Part shown: positions 54,559-63,161 of the stretch, one piece after another
Layout of the letters: the number at the start of each line of letters is the position of its first letter
Numbering within the stretch: position 1 is the stretch's first letter
Source: Kutzneria sp035492655
GTDB lineage: Bacteria > Actinomycetota > Actinomycetes > Mycobacteriales > Pseudonocardiaceae
Reading direction: 5' to 3'
NCBI GenBank assembly: GCA_035492655.1
Contig: DATJJB010000467.1
Span: forward strand, 21,945 to 85,944
DNA length: 64,000 nt
Notes under the pieces: model-generated
Databases searched by the model: none
The model's input: the letters and a program-made list of their open reading frames with translations, nothing else
What the model was told of the DNA's origin: nothing
Program-made: the position numbers and the translations under genes

Positions 54559-56445
54559 TCACACCACCGAGTCGGTGAAGGCGGCGGCCTGGATGGCGAG
54601 CAGCTGGGCGTACTCGCCCCCGGCGGCGACGAGATCGTCGTGGCGGCCGGACTCGACGACGCGGCCGCCGCTGAGGACGATGATCTGGTCGGCGTGCCGG
54701 ACGTTGGCCAGCCGGTGAGTGATGAGGATGGTGGTCCGGTCGTTGCCGAGCCGCCGAAGGGATTCGAAGACGCCCTGCTCGGCGCGGGCGTCCATGGCGG
54801 CGGTGGGCTCGTCGGCGACGAGCACGGGGGCGTCCCGGTAGAGCCCGCGGGCGACGCCGATGCGTTGCCACTGCCCGCCGGACAGGTCCCGACCGCCCTC
54901 GAACTGCCGCGAGAGCACGGTGTCCAGCCCACCGTCGAGCCCGCTGACGACATCGGCGGCGCCGGACTCGGCGGCGGCCCAGGCCAGCAGCTCGCCCTGA
55001 GGGTCGTCACGGTCGAGCCGCCCGATGCGGATGTTGTCCCGGGCGGTCATCGGCCACCGGGCGGGCTCCTGCATGACCAGGCCGATCCGTTGCCGCACCG
55101 ATCCGTCGTCCACATCGGACAGATCGACGCCGTCCCAGGACACGGCACCGCTGACCGGGCGGTACAAGCCGGTGATCAGCTTGGCCAGCGTCGACTTGCC
55201 GGAGCCGTTCTCGCCGACCAGCGCGACGGTCTGGCCACGCAGGATGGTGAGATCGATGTCCCGCAGGGCATCGCCGCGCTGCCCGGGATAGTTGAAGGCG
55301 ACGCGCTCCAGCCTGATCACGGCCGGGTTGGCCGGTGCCTGCGTGGCGAGCGCGGGCCGGGTGGCGGCGGTGGTCCTGTCCAGCAAGGTGGTGTACAGGT
55401 CAAGGTAGAGGGAGCTTTCGTACAGCGCGTTGATGTTGGACATCGTGCCGCCCAGCGCGGACGCTGCCATCCGCAGCGCGACCACCGCGCCGCTGGCCAG
55501 CCCGAGCGGCAGGGAACCGCTGTACAGCAACACACCCAGCGCGACATAGCAGGCGCCGGTGCCGATTCCCGTTGCGCCCCGGCCGATCAGCCGGATCCCG
55601 GTCTTGTGCAGGTCGACCCGCCGCGCCTCGTCGGCGATCTGCGTGTTGATCCGCCGGTACTCGGCCAGCAGCGCCGGACCGGCGGTGCAGGCCCGCATCT
55701 CGGCGGCGGTGATCCGATCGGTCAGCAGTTGGCTGGCCACGCTCAGCCGGCGCATGCGCGACAGCGTCCGCAGGTACGAGGCGAAACCGAGCCGCGCGGC
55801 CCGGGTCGACGCCCACACCTGGGGCAGCACCGAGACCAGCACCAGTACGGGCAGCACCGGATGCAGCAGGCCCGAAGTCACGACGGCGGCGGCCAGGTTG
55901 AACATCGAGCTGAGCAGCCCGGAGATCGACTGCACACTGGAGCCGATGTTGCGCACGCCCATCTGCAGGCATTGCCGCAGCAGCTCGACGTACTCGGCGT
56001 CCTCGAACGTGATCAGATCCACTGTAGACACAGCGCGGTGCACCCGCTCGTTGGCCGCCTTCTCCACCAGCGGCCGCAGAATGCTCTGCTCGGCCGTGGC
56101 GGCCGAGTCCAGCAGCGCCCGCAGGATGAACGCGACCACCATGGACATCGCGGCCGGCAACGCCGCCAGCACGCGGTCGGCCGTCGGACCGGCGGCCAGC
56201 AGCGAGGTGAAGACGGTCGTGGTCGCGATCAACCCGAACGCGGTCGCGCCGCCGCTGGCCACCGTCAACACGGCCGCGAGCACGGTGTGCGGACGAGAAG
56301 CCTGCCACGACAGGCTGATCACCATGCGCAGCGCGGACGGCAGTGCCAGCAGCGTGCGCCACAGGCCGGACTCGGCGACCTGGCGGTCCTGCCTGGTCCA
56401 GTTGGGCTCGACCATGGCGTCCACGCCGACCAGCGGCGCGCTCAC
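54559..56445 (-). CDS. ABC transporter, fused membrane and ATPase domains (lanthipeptide export/immunity)
   Basis: 628 aa from GTG 56445, whose GTGA overlaps the LanB stop. Six membrane helices (about 30-310) precede an ATPase domain with Walker A LVGENGSGKSTL (near 395), Q-loop, signature DLSGGQWQR and Walker B VLVADEPTA. There is no N-terminal C39 peptidase, so it exports without cutting the leader. As last gene of the lan operon it is the likely LanT exporter. The H-loop TILITHRL is intact. Confidence 0.88.
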   Translation of the reverse strand: MSAPLVGVDAMVEPNWTRQDRQVAESGLWRTLLALPSALRMVISLSWQASRPHTVLAAVLTVASGGATAFGLIATTTVFTSLLAAGPTADRVLAALPAAMSMVVAFILRALLDSAATAEQSILRPLVEKAANERVHRAVSTVDLITFEDAEYVELLRQCLQMGVRNIGSSVQSISGLLSSMFNLAAAVVTSGLLHPVLPVLVLVSVLPQVWASTRAARLGFASYLRTLSRMRRLSVASQLLTDRITAAEMRACTAGPALLAEYRRINTQIADEARRVDLHKTGIRLIGRGATGIGTGACYVALGVLLYSGSLPLGLASGAVVALRMAASALGGTMSNINALYESSLYLDLYTTLLDRTTAATRPALATQAPANPAVIRLERVAFNYPGQRGDALRDIDLTILRGQTVALVGENGSGKSTLAKLITGLYRPVSGAVSWDGVDLSDVDDGSVRQRIGLVMQEPARWPMTARDNIRIGRLDRDDPQGELLAWAAAESGAADVVSGLDGGLDTVLSRQFEGGRDLSGGQWQRIGVARGLYRDAPVLVADEPTAAMDARAEQGVFESLRRLGNDRTTILITHRLANVRHADQIIVLSGGRVVESGRHDDLVAAGGEYAQLLAIQAAAFTDSVV

Positions 56446-59312
56446 GGCTTGGCCTTCCTGATGTGCGCCAACGTCTCCCGAGTGCGCGCGAGCAGGCCCA
56501 GCACCTGCTGCTCGGGTGGATGGCCGCACGCCAGCAGCCGGTTGCAGTGCATGTGCACGTAGCTGCGCGCCAGCTTGAGGTCGAATTCCCCGCCCAGCGT
56601 GGCGATCCGCGCCCGCCGTCGGGCCAGGATCTCGATCGCGCGCGGGTCCAGCCAGGCCGGATCGGTGAGCGCGGCGATCAGCTCGCCCTTGAGTTCCCGG
56701 TACGCCTTGCCGGTGGCGTTGCGGTCCACCGTGCCGGTCCGGTACAGCTCAGCCCGATCGCCGGGCTCGAATCCCAGGCAGGAGAGCAGATCGTCGACGG
56801 TGGTGGCCGCGAGCAGACTCCGGTCCATGGTCAGCTGGTCGGTCTTGACCAGGTGCAGCAGATCGACCACGGCATCGCTGTCCGCGCCGAACAGGCCCTC
56901 GGCGACCGGCATCCGCGTGACGCCGCCGTACCGCTCCACCTCACGCTCGTACGTGTCGATCATGAACCGACGGCAGTAGCCGTCGCGGACCAGGCCGGCG
57001 GCCCAGCGCATCACCTCGGGCGCGAGCTCGCCGAGCAGCCGCTCGGGGTCGCCGTGCCAGCGGATGCGCAAATGCGGTTCGGGGTCGACGTACCGCATGA
57101 AGAACCAGTTGTCGGCCAGTCCGCCGAGCCGGTCCCGGAGTTCCCGCAGTGGCCAGGCCAGCAGATCATCCTCATAGGACGGCAGGTGGTACAGCTTGAG
57201 GAAGAACCAGTCGTCGCCGGGCATGCGCAGCCGGTCGGCGTCGGACACGCTGTGCCGCTTGCGTTCCAGCGCGGGCCGGTCAGGACGGGCGAGCACCAGC
57301 GGGACCACGACCTCGGCGAGATGGCCGCCGGTCGGGCCGTCCAGCCAGGCGTGATCAAGCGATGGCAGCGCCTCCTCCAGCACGATCTGCTTGCCGCTCA
57401 ACTGTTTCACCTGCGCCGGGTCGTGCAGGTCGATCAGCAGCCGGTTGTCCCCGTTGGCCAGATAGACTCGGCGGGGGAGATCCCAGTCGGCCAGCTCGTC
57501 GACCGAGGACAGCCGCCAGCTGGCCGGCGCGAGCACGATCCGGCCGTACTGGACTCGCGGCAGGAACGGGAACGGCGTGGCCGGCCCCCAGTCGAACGAG
57601 CCCAGCTGCGCGGTCCCGTTTCGGGCGAGTTCCTCGAGGAACCGCACCAAGCCATTGCCGTTGGCGGTGTTCAGCATGTGCCACGTGCTCGGCACGACCT
57701 CGACGTCCCGCGCCGGCCACCACAGCACGATCCGGTCCCCGCGCACGCCGACCACGAGCTCGTCCAGCGGCACATGCGCGGTGCCGGGAACCACGTTCAC
57801 CGGCAGTTCGCGTTCCCGCAGCTGCGGCCGGATCGTCACGTTGACCAGCCGGTCGCGCAGCGGCAGATAGGTCACTTCGGCCCGGCACACTCCCGGCCGG
57901 CGTTCGGCCTCATCGACGGCCAGCAGCGCCTCCCGCGCCGGCCCGCCCAGTAGGTCCGTGAACCGGCCGAGTGTCCGGCCCGCCGCCTGGGCGCCCACGT
58001 TCGGCCCGACGACGACCTGGTAGTCGCCGCGGTCGATGGCCGCGGCGGACTCGGCCACCACGAACACGGTGACGTCAACGGAATCCGGCGCGTTCGCCGG
58101 GGCCCACGTCTCCAGCGTGCCGATCATCGTGTCGTCCAGCTCGACGACCGTCCTGCGGTCCCGGATCGCCTCGACCGCGAGCTTGCGCAGCAGGCTGTCC
58201 CGACGCTCGTTCGGCGGCCGCTGCCCGGGCGACTTGGGCAGACCGATGCCGATCTCCGGGTGGATCACCTCCAACAGCGGCACATCGCGGTCGGTGCCGT
58301 ACCGGTGGACGAACCGCTCCCGGAACTCGTGCATCGTGCGCGGTCCCAGCGGCGCGGGTGACATGCGCAGCAACAGCTCGGCCGCCTTGGCCGCGTCGGC
58401 GGCCACCGACCGGTTCAGGGCGCCATCGCCGAACGGCGAGGCCATGTCCGTCTGAAGCGGACTCTTCGACGTGCCTTCGTGCAGGGATCGAGCCGCCGCC
58501 AACAGCTTCGGGTACGCTGCCGCAGCCTCCTCGGCCGACAGCTCGTCCCATGCACGCAGGTCGGCCACCAGGTCGCGCAGGGCTGTGCCGGTGTCGAGGT
58601 CGAGCCGCTCGGCCACGTGCCCGGTGGGATCGACGCAGGTCGGGCCGGGACGAAGGTCGGTGATCAGCACTGATTGCTCCCACAGCGTGGTCAGCAGCCA
58701 GTCGACCTTCTCCGCCGCGGCCCCGGTGCTGGCCATGAGTTCGTCGACCAACTCGCCGTACGGAATCGGAGTGCGCGCCGCGGCCAGCGCCTTCTTCACC
58801 GCGCCGGTGGCCCGCAGCGTCACCGGGGCCAGTTTGCCGCTCTCGCCCGGAGTGGCCCGCTCCGCCAGGAAAACCCGGTCCGCGTGCACGATCGCGCTCG
58901 GGTTGGCCCACCAGCGCAGACCCTTGCGCACCTCGGGACGGGCCTCCTGCTCGGCCACGAGTTCCAGCAGCCAGCCCATGTCCGGGCGGGTCCGGGTGCG
59001 CGGGCGGTCGTCGGTCAGGGTGAGGTCGGTGCGGTCGCCCCAGCCCGCGAGTCCGACTCCGGCGAACATGCCGTACGGCGTGGACCGGGTGGACATCCGG
59101 ATCAGGTAGCGGACCAGCTTGGCCGCTACCTTCTCCCGCGCCTTCGCGTCGGCCGACGGCTTCTCCAGCGCCGGCACGAGGTCGCCGGCACCGACCGCGA
59201 GCGCTTGGCGCACAACGGGATCCTCGGCGTCAAGCTCCTGGTGGCCGCGGGCCGGCAACAGCGGGGTGCGGACCATCGCCCAGTCCAGCGCACGGTACAT
59301 CGGGTTGGCCAC
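56442..59312 (-). CDS. lanB: Class I lanthipeptide dehydratase LanB
   Basis: 956 aa, full-length LanB. The N-terminal part (about 1-640) is the tRNA-Glu-dependent glutamylation domain (YLIRMSTRSTPYGMFAG near 68-84 is a hallmark), and the C-terminal part (about 660-950, from GDDWFFLKLYHLP with WFFMRYVDPEPHLRIRW) is the elimination domain. Together they dehydrate Ser/Thr of the precursor cores. Gene follows lanC by 13 bases and overlaps the ABC gene. All neighbours are lan genes. Confidence 0.93.
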   Translation of the reverse strand: MANPMYRALDWAMVRTPLLPARGHQELDAEDPVVRQALAVGAGDLVPALEKPSADAKAREKVAAKLVRYLIRMSTRSTPYGMFAGVGLAGWGDRTDLTLTDDRPRTRTRPDMGWLLELVAEQEARPEVRKGLRWWANPSAIVHADRVFLAERATPGESGKLAPVTLRATGAVKKALAAARTPIPYGELVDELMASTGAAAEKVDWLLTTLWEQSVLITDLRPGPTCVDPTGHVAERLDLDTGTALRDLVADLRAWDELSAEEAAAAYPKLLAAARSLHEGTSKSPLQTDMASPFGDGALNRSVAADAAKAAELLLRMSPAPLGPRTMHEFRERFVHRYGTDRDVPLLEVIHPEIGIGLPKSPGQRPPNERRDSLLRKLAVEAIRDRRTVVELDDTMIGTLETWAPANAPDSVDVTVFVVAESAAAIDRGDYQVVVGPNVGAQAAGRTLGRFTDLLGGPAREALLAVDEAERRPGVCRAEVTYLPLRDRLVNVTIRPQLRERELPVNVVPGTAHVPLDELVVGVRGDRIVLWWPARDVEVVPSTWHMLNTANGNGLVRFLEELARNGTAQLGSFDWGPATPFPFLPRVQYGRIVLAPASWRLSSVDELADWDLPRRVYLANGDNRLLIDLHDPAQVKQLSGKQIVLEEALPSLDHAWLDGPTGGHLAEVVVPLVLARPDRPALERKRHSVSDADRLRMPGDDWFFLKLYHLPSYEDDLLAWPLRELRDRLGGLADNWFFMRYVDPEPHLRIRWHGDPERLLGELAPEVMRWAAGLVRDGYCRRFMIDTYEREVERYGGVTRMPVAEGLFGADSDAVVDLLHLVKTDQLTMDRSLLAATTVDDLLSCLGFEPGDRAELYRTGTVDRNATGKAYRELKGELIAALTDPAWLDPRAIEILARRRARIATLGGEFDLKLARSYVHMHCNRLLACGHPPEQQVLGLLARTRETLAHIRKAKP

Positions 59313-59325
59313 GGACTTCTCCTCG

Positions 59326-60591
59326 TCAGGACAGGACGAACGCGCGATCCCAGGTCGGCGTCACCGGCACGGTCGCGGCCAGCAACGCCAGCGCGACCCC
59401 GGCCGCGCCTTCGAGCAGGCCGGGCTGGTCCCCGGTCGAGCCGTCAGGCTCGAGGCTGCGGAAACCGAACCGTGAATCCGGCCGGTGGCAGGCCAGCAGC
59501 CGCTCGGTGATCATCTCGGCGGCCGCGGCGAACCGCGGGTCACCGGTGTCGTGCCCGAACCGCAGCACGATCTGCAACACGCCGGCCAACCCGTGACACA
59601 GGCACGCCCCGTTGACCTGCCGGTCGTTCGGCAGCCGTTGGCACGCCGCGACCATCGCTTCCACCGCGAACCTGCGTAGGCCGACATCAGCCAGCGCGAC
59701 ACCGGCCAGCCACAGCGTCCTGGCCACGCCGGGCGCGCCGTAGCACCACGTCGTGCGGGCCAGCACCGGCTCCTCGGAACCGAGCGGCAGTGCGATCATG
59801 GCCGGCCAGTTCGGGCCGTGGTCGTCGTCGATCCGGTTGTCCAGCAACCAGTTCACCAGCTCGCGCATGGCCTCGACCTGACCGGGCACTTCGTGCCCGG
59901 CGCTGGCGGCCAGCGACATCCCCGCGAGGATGCCGGGGCTGCCGTGCGACAGGCCGCAGTTCAGGTTGCCGTCCGGATAGTGCTTCGCGGTCAAGGGATT
60001 CACGATCAGGTCGTGCGGCGTGTGCCAGTTCTGGAGGCCGTTGCGGTGGCCGCAGACGTCCACCAGATTGGCCAGCAGGTGGTGCAGCTCCGGCTCCATC
60101 CCGCTGTCCAGCAGGTACGGCACGATGCCCGAGGCGCCGGCGATCACGTCGAAGGAACCGACCCGGACGCCGTGACCCGGCGGCGGGGTGGCCAGCACCC
60201 ACCTGCTGATTTGTCCATCCACTGTGGACAGCAAGCTGCCGTACCTGGTGCCGCCCTTGGACAGCAGCCGCGCCGCGTAGGCGACGCCGCCGAAACCGAC
60301 GAGCAGGCCGGGCCCCGACCGCCCGGCCTGCTCGGCCTGTCGGACGCCCCAGCGCAGGAAGTCGTGCGCGGTGACATCCCAGCCTTGGCCCGGTTGATGC
60401 CGGTCCAGTTGGCCGTACAGCAGCGCGATGCCCGCGCCACCGCCGGCGAGCGGTGAGTCGGGACGGTCCCCTCGCGCCGCCCCGCGCACCCGTTCCGCCA
60501 CGTCCATCGCGACCGACAACGCCCGGTCGGCGAGGGCGGACGACAGCGCGGGATGCCAGTGCTCGACCGGTGATCGCACGGTTGTCGTCAT
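59326..60591 (-). CDS. lanC: Lanthionine synthetase LanC
   Basis: 421 aa (alpha/alpha)6 cyclase that adds Cys thiols to dehydrated residues. Zinc ligands: Cys in WCYGAPG and the Cys-His pair in CLCHGLAG; the catalytic His/neighbour motif NCGLSHGSPG is present and GNGxxG-type Gly-rich helix ends follow. ATG 60591 is only four bases after the lanA1 stop, indicating coupled translation. Confidence 0.92.
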   Translation of the reverse strand: MTTTVRSPVEHWHPALSSALADRALSVAMDVAERVRGAARGDRPDSPLAGGGAGIALLYGQLDRHQPGQGWDVTAHDFLRWGVRQAEQAGRSGPGLLVGFGGVAYAARLLSKGGTRYGSLLSTVDGQISRWVLATPPPGHGVRVGSFDVIAGASGIVPYLLDSGMEPELHHLLANLVDVCGHRNGLQNWHTPHDLIVNPLTAKHYPDGNLNCGLSHGSPGILAGMSLAASAGHEVPGQVEAMRELVNWLLDNRIDDDHGPNWPAMIALPLGSEEPVLARTTWCYGAPGVARTLWLAGVALADVGLRRFAVEAMVAACQRLPNDRQVNGACLCHGLAGVLQIVLRFGHDTGDPRFAAAAEMITERLLACHRPDSRFGFRSLEPDGSTGDQPGLLEGAAGVALALLAATVPVTPTWDRAFVLS

Positions 60592-60595
60592 CGGC

Positions 60596-60775
60596 TCAGC
60601 AGCAGTTCGTCTTGTAGCAGGAGCCGTCGGTCGGGCAGACGCAGTCGGTGCGCTGCGTCCCGCAGCCGATGCTGGTGTCGCAGAAGTCCGTCGGCGGGAT
60701 CATCTCGAGCAGTCGGCCGGACGCGTCGCCGATGCGGATGTCGAGGTCGAAGTCGTCCAGCACAGTCGTGGTCAT
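60596..60775 (-). CDS. lanA1: Lanthipeptide precursor LanA1
   Basis: 59 aa, shorter than a typical annotation cutoff. Leader contains LDDFDLDIRIGD, a form of the class I F-N/D-L-D box that LanB binds. Core has Cys at 32, 38, 45, 47, 53, 58 and 59, with Ser/Thr at 29, 34, 35, 40, 43, 49, 52, 56 to dehydrate; ends TNCC. Differs most from A2 and A3 in the middle. It is the precursor nearest lanC. Leader cleavage site cannot be fixed. Confidence 0.88.
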   Translation of the reverse strand: MTTTVLDDFDLDIRIGDASGRLLEMIPPTDFCDTSIGCGTQRTDCVCPTDGSCYKTNCC

Positions 60776-60786
60776 GGCGGTTCCCG

Positions 60787-60990
60787 TCAGCAGCAGTTGG
60801 TCTTGTGGCAGGACTCGGTCGGGCAGACGTCCTCGCTGCGGATCGGGCCGCAGCCGAGGCCGCTGTCGGTCTCGCAGGCGACCGAGGTCTCGCAGCCGAG
60901 GTCCGTCTCCGGCGGCATCATCCGCAGCAGCCGGCCCATCGAATCGCCGATGCGGATGTCCAGGTCGAAGTCGTCCAGCACGGTGGTCAT
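60787..60990 (-). CDS. lanA2: Lanthipeptide precursor LanA2
   Basis: 67 aa. Same leader (VLDDFDLDIRIGD) as the other precursors. Core Cys at 33, 39, 47, 56, 61, 66, 67; the segment TDSGLGCGPIRS and the tail CPTESC ..TNCC are shared with A3. 11 bases separate it from lanA1 and from lanA3, so the three are one transcript. GAGAGGAA lies before the ATG. Confidence 0.9.
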   Translation of the reverse strand: MTTVLDDFDLDIRIGDSMGRLLRMMPPETDLGCETSVACETDSGLGCGPIRSEDVCPTESCHKTNCC

Positions 60991-61001
60991 GGTGGTTCCT
61001 C

Positions 61002-61202
61002 TCAGCAGCAGTGGGTCTGGGGGTGACAGGACTCGGTCGGGCAGATGTCCTGGCTGCGGATCGGGCCGCAGCCGAGGCCGCTGTCGGTCTCGCAGGCGAT
61101 CTCGGTCGAGCAGTCCTCGGTCTCGCGCTGCATCACGGCCAGCCGGCCCAGCGCGTCGCCGATGCGGATGTCCAGATCGAAGTCGTCGAGCACCGCGGTC
61201 AT
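61002..61202 (-). CDS. lanA3: Lanthipeptide precursor LanA3
   Basis: 66 aa from ATG 61202 with GAGAGGGG before it. Leader AVLDDFDLDIRIGD; core Cys at 31, 37, 45, 54, 59, 65, 66 in nearly the same spacing as A2, ending QTHCC. Very close to A2 over TDSGLGCGPIRS.D.CPTESCH, so the pair arose by duplication; differences cluster at positions 28-36 and 62-64. Confidence 0.9.
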   Translation of the reverse strand: MTAVLDDFDLDIRIGDALGRLAVMQRETEDCSTEIACETDSGLGCGPIRSQDICPTESCHPQTHCC

Positions 61203-61265
61203 GAGCGGACCCCTCTCACAGGAAGAACCCGGCAGGCGCCGGTTCTTCAACACTGCGTCGCGACC

Positions 61266-61318
61266 GTTCCCGGTGAGAAGGGGGACCGGTCCCAGGGGTT
61301 CTGGGACGATTTCCCGGG
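61266..61318. repeat. Intergenic repeat copy 1 upstream of lanA3
   Basis: About 52 bases beginning GTTCCCGG and ending GATTTCCCGG match bases 61620-61671 in order and spacing. The two copies lie in front of lanA3 and lanA4, suggesting duplication of a precursor plus its upstream leader or promoter. Confidence 0.55.
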
Positions 61319-61338
61319 TGGGTGGGACAACCACGACG

Positions 61339-61392
61339 TCAGGTCCGGTCACCGATGCGGCTGTCGAGGCCGAAATCGCCGAGCACGGCTGT
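61339..61392 (-). pseudogene. Decayed lanA leader remnant
   Basis: Minus-strand frame reads TTAVLGDFGLDSRIGDRT then a stop; 12 of 16 residues match the LanA leader (TAVLDDFDLDIRIGD). It has no ATG in front and stops where the core should begin, so it is a dead fifth precursor copy between lanA3 and lanA4. Confidence 0.7.
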
Positions 61393-61408
61393 GGTCGGGG
61401 TTTTCTCT

Positions 61409-61579
61409 TCAGCAGCAGACGGTTCGATGGTCGGATTCGATCGGGCAGCCGAGCTCGGTGAACGGGTCGCAGAACCTGGGGTCGGTGGGGTACGTGGCCG
61501 ACGCCGGCTCGGCCGTGCCCACAGCCAGCCGGTCGCCGATGCGGATGTCGAGGTCGAAGTCGTCGAGCAGCGCGGTCAT
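61409..61579 (-). CDS. lanA4: Lanthipeptide precursor LanA4 (divergent)
   Basis: 56 aa, too short to be listed by length filters. ATG 61579 follows GGGAGGA. Leader LLDDFDLDIRIGD is intact but the core is different: only four Cys (37, 45, 55, 56) with a Pro-rich front (TYPTDPRFCDPFTELGC) and the CC end. It is first in transcription order, upstream of the decayed copy. It should be modified by the same LanB/LanC into a second, smaller product. Confidence 0.82.
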   Translation of the reverse strand: MTALLDDFDLDIRIGDRLAVGTAEPASATYPTDPRFCDPFTELGCPIESDHRTVCC

Positions 61580-61619
61580 GGGGTCCTCCCGGGTTGGGAC
61601 CCAAGCCTGATCGGCCGGC

Positions 61620-61671
61620 GTTCCCGGCGTGAAGGGGCACGATTCCCGGTTTGCCCGGGGCGATTTCCCGG
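61620..61671. repeat. Intergenic repeat copy 2 upstream of lanA4
   Basis: Second copy of the 52-base unit (GTTCCCGG ... GATTTCCCGG) located 41 bases before the lanA4 start. May carry the promoter of the lanthipeptide operon. Confidence 0.55.
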
Positions 61672-61811
61672 CGGCGGACAGGCGTGCCGGAGCAATCCGG
61701 CCCGCCCGGCCCGACTCGGCCGTCGCGGTGCCCCAGGTGATCCAGGACCTTTCCCGGCAACCCGGGATGGGATCATTGTCCGTATCACGGCTTTTCAGGG
61801 GTTATGGCATA

Positions 61812-61849
61812 GCAAAGGGACCGCCTGCGTGCGCAGACGGTCCCTTTGC
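61812..61849. terminator. Strong hairpin terminator downstream of chitosanase gene
   Basis: GCAAAGGGACCG and CGGTCCCTTTGC form a perfect 12-bp stem; the 14-base loop itself folds (CTGCG/CGCAG). It lies 62 bases past the chitosanase stop and insulates the lan operon on the same strand. Confidence 0.85.
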
Positions 61850-61910
61850 GGTGTTTCGTCGGATCTGATCACCGCCATCGGCGGGAATGGCGGCGATCAG
61901 GCCGTGAGAA

Positions 61911-62693
61911 CTACAGGTGCATGCTCGAGCCGAGGCTGTCCAGCGCCTTCTGAACCATCGCCTGGGCGTTGGCGTTCAGGTTGGCGTTGCTGCCGTTCAC
62001 GATCCAGGACGAGCCGGAGAAGATCACCACGGTGACGCCGCTGTCGACACCGCCGGAGGTGCCGCTGCTCGGGATGCCGAGCGACGCGGCCGCCTTCACC
62101 GAGGCCTCGCCCAGCTCACGGGAGTCGTTGTCCGACGTGGTCTGGTCGTTGCCGGTCTGGGTGTCGCCGAAGATCGCGCCGATGACCTTGCTCTTGTAGA
62201 ACATGAGCGCGAACTGCCGGCCCTTGATGCCGTGCTCCTTGTAGAAGAAGTGCGGGCACGGGGACTTGCGGTCGTAGCAGTCGTCGCCCAGCACGTAGAA
62301 GGGCACGTGGTGGGCGGCCAGCTGCTTGCCGTTGCTGTCCTGGAAGGTCGTCGAGTCCTGGTGGTCGGGATCGGAGTCGGGGTCGCTGCCGTCGTCGTCC
62401 ACCGCCAGGCTGGAGCTGTAGGCGTAGACGCCCGTGGCCACCTGGTACACGTTCACGTTCTTGGCCCGCGTCATGGTGTTGATGTGCGGCTTGGAGTTGA
62501 CCTGGTTCGCGGACGTGCTGTTCTTCTTCACGCCGGCCAGCACCTGGGCGGCCGTGTACGCCGGGGCCGCCGACGCGCCGTCCGTGGCGGCGGTGTTCGG
62601 AGCGGCGGTCGCGACGGACTGGGTGACGAGCGGCGTGGCCAGCGCCAGAGCCGCAACGGCTGCCACGGCTAAGCGCGTACGGGGGGATGACAT
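61911..62693 (-). CDS. Secreted GH75 chitosanase
   Basis: 260 aa with a Sec signal peptide (basic MSSPRTRLAV, hydrophobic core to about 24, ATAAP cut site near 31). The GH75 block is clear: YSSSLAVDDDGSDPDSDPDHQ holds the catalytic Asp region, FGDTQTG and LGEASVKAAASLGIPSS hold the catalytic Glu, and DSGVTVVIFSG follows. The family cuts chitosan endo-wise outside the cell. GGAGG precedes ATG 62693, and a palindromic operator lies 23 bases upstream. Confidence 0.85.
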   Translation of the reverse strand: MSSPRTRLAVAAVAALALATPLVTQSVATAAPNTAATDGASAAPAYTAAQVLAGVKKNSTSANQVNSKPHINTMTRAKNVNVYQVATGVYAYSSSLAVDDDGSDPDSDPDHQDSTTFQDSNGKQLAAHHVPFYVLGDDCYDRKSPCPHFFYKEHGIKGRQFALMFYKSKVIGAIFGDTQTGNDQTTSDNDSRELGEASVKAAASLGIPSSGTSGGVDSGVTVVIFSGSSWIVNGSNANLNANAQAMVQKALDSLGSSMHL

Positions 62694-62715
62694 GAGTGCA
62701 GGGCCTCCATGAATA

Positions 62716-62734
62716 GTTAGGAAAGGTTCCTAAC
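62716..62734. promoter_or_regulatory. Palindromic operator upstream of chitosanase
   Basis: GTTAGGAA and TTCCTAAC form a perfect 8-bp inverted repeat around AGG, 23 bases before the chitosanase start. TTAGGAAA-type palindromes are, as I recall, the operators of ROK-family CsnR at Streptomyces chitosanase and related hydrolase genes, which supports chitosan-derived induction. Confidence 0.7.
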
Positions 62735-63161
62735 GTATTGAAGCACCGCGAGAGATCCTTGTCACGTGATCATCTTCGCCAGAATTCAAGCCCGCCGGCA
62801 CCCGCCTCGACCAGCACTTTGACGCCAGTACGCGCGTACGCCTTGCGTCATGGTTGCGACGATCGGTCGCATGCCTCTCCGGCAGGCGGCCGAGTCTTGA
62901 CGGCAAGCGAGACCCGCTCGTTCTGTTCACTGTGGCCAACGGTTCACATGCCTGAAGTGCTTGGCACGTCAAGGTTTGCGCCGCTGGTGAGCCGATGCGC
63001 GCTTCGGCTGGCATCCACAGCGGACATCGGACGTCCCGATCCGTTGATCGGCTGCGGTGGAAGACCCTGACCTCCGCGCCCGCAAACGTCGGCGGCCCAA
63101 ATGCTGAGCCAGCGAGCCGTTGCCGGGTAATCATGGCGAACGTCTCGGGGCAGTCGCACGA
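62735..63161. other. Gap of about 430 bases without a supported gene
   Basis: Open frames here on both strands lack codon bias and starts. It includes the chitosanase promoter and a 12-bp palindrome GTACGCGCGTAC at 62828-62839. Confidence 0.5.

Larger units (their letters stand above)
61580..61910. other. Intergenic region with lan promoter and chitosanase terminator
   Basis: A 331-base gap without a gene. It contains the repeat at 61620-61671 and the hairpin at 61812-61849; the lan operon promoter must lie between them, since lanA4 is first. Confidence 0.55.

Noticed and set aside
62730..63134. 134-codon minus-strand frame in the gap left of the last gene
   Set aside because: Codon usage is flat, no ribosome site, and it covers the chitosanase operator.
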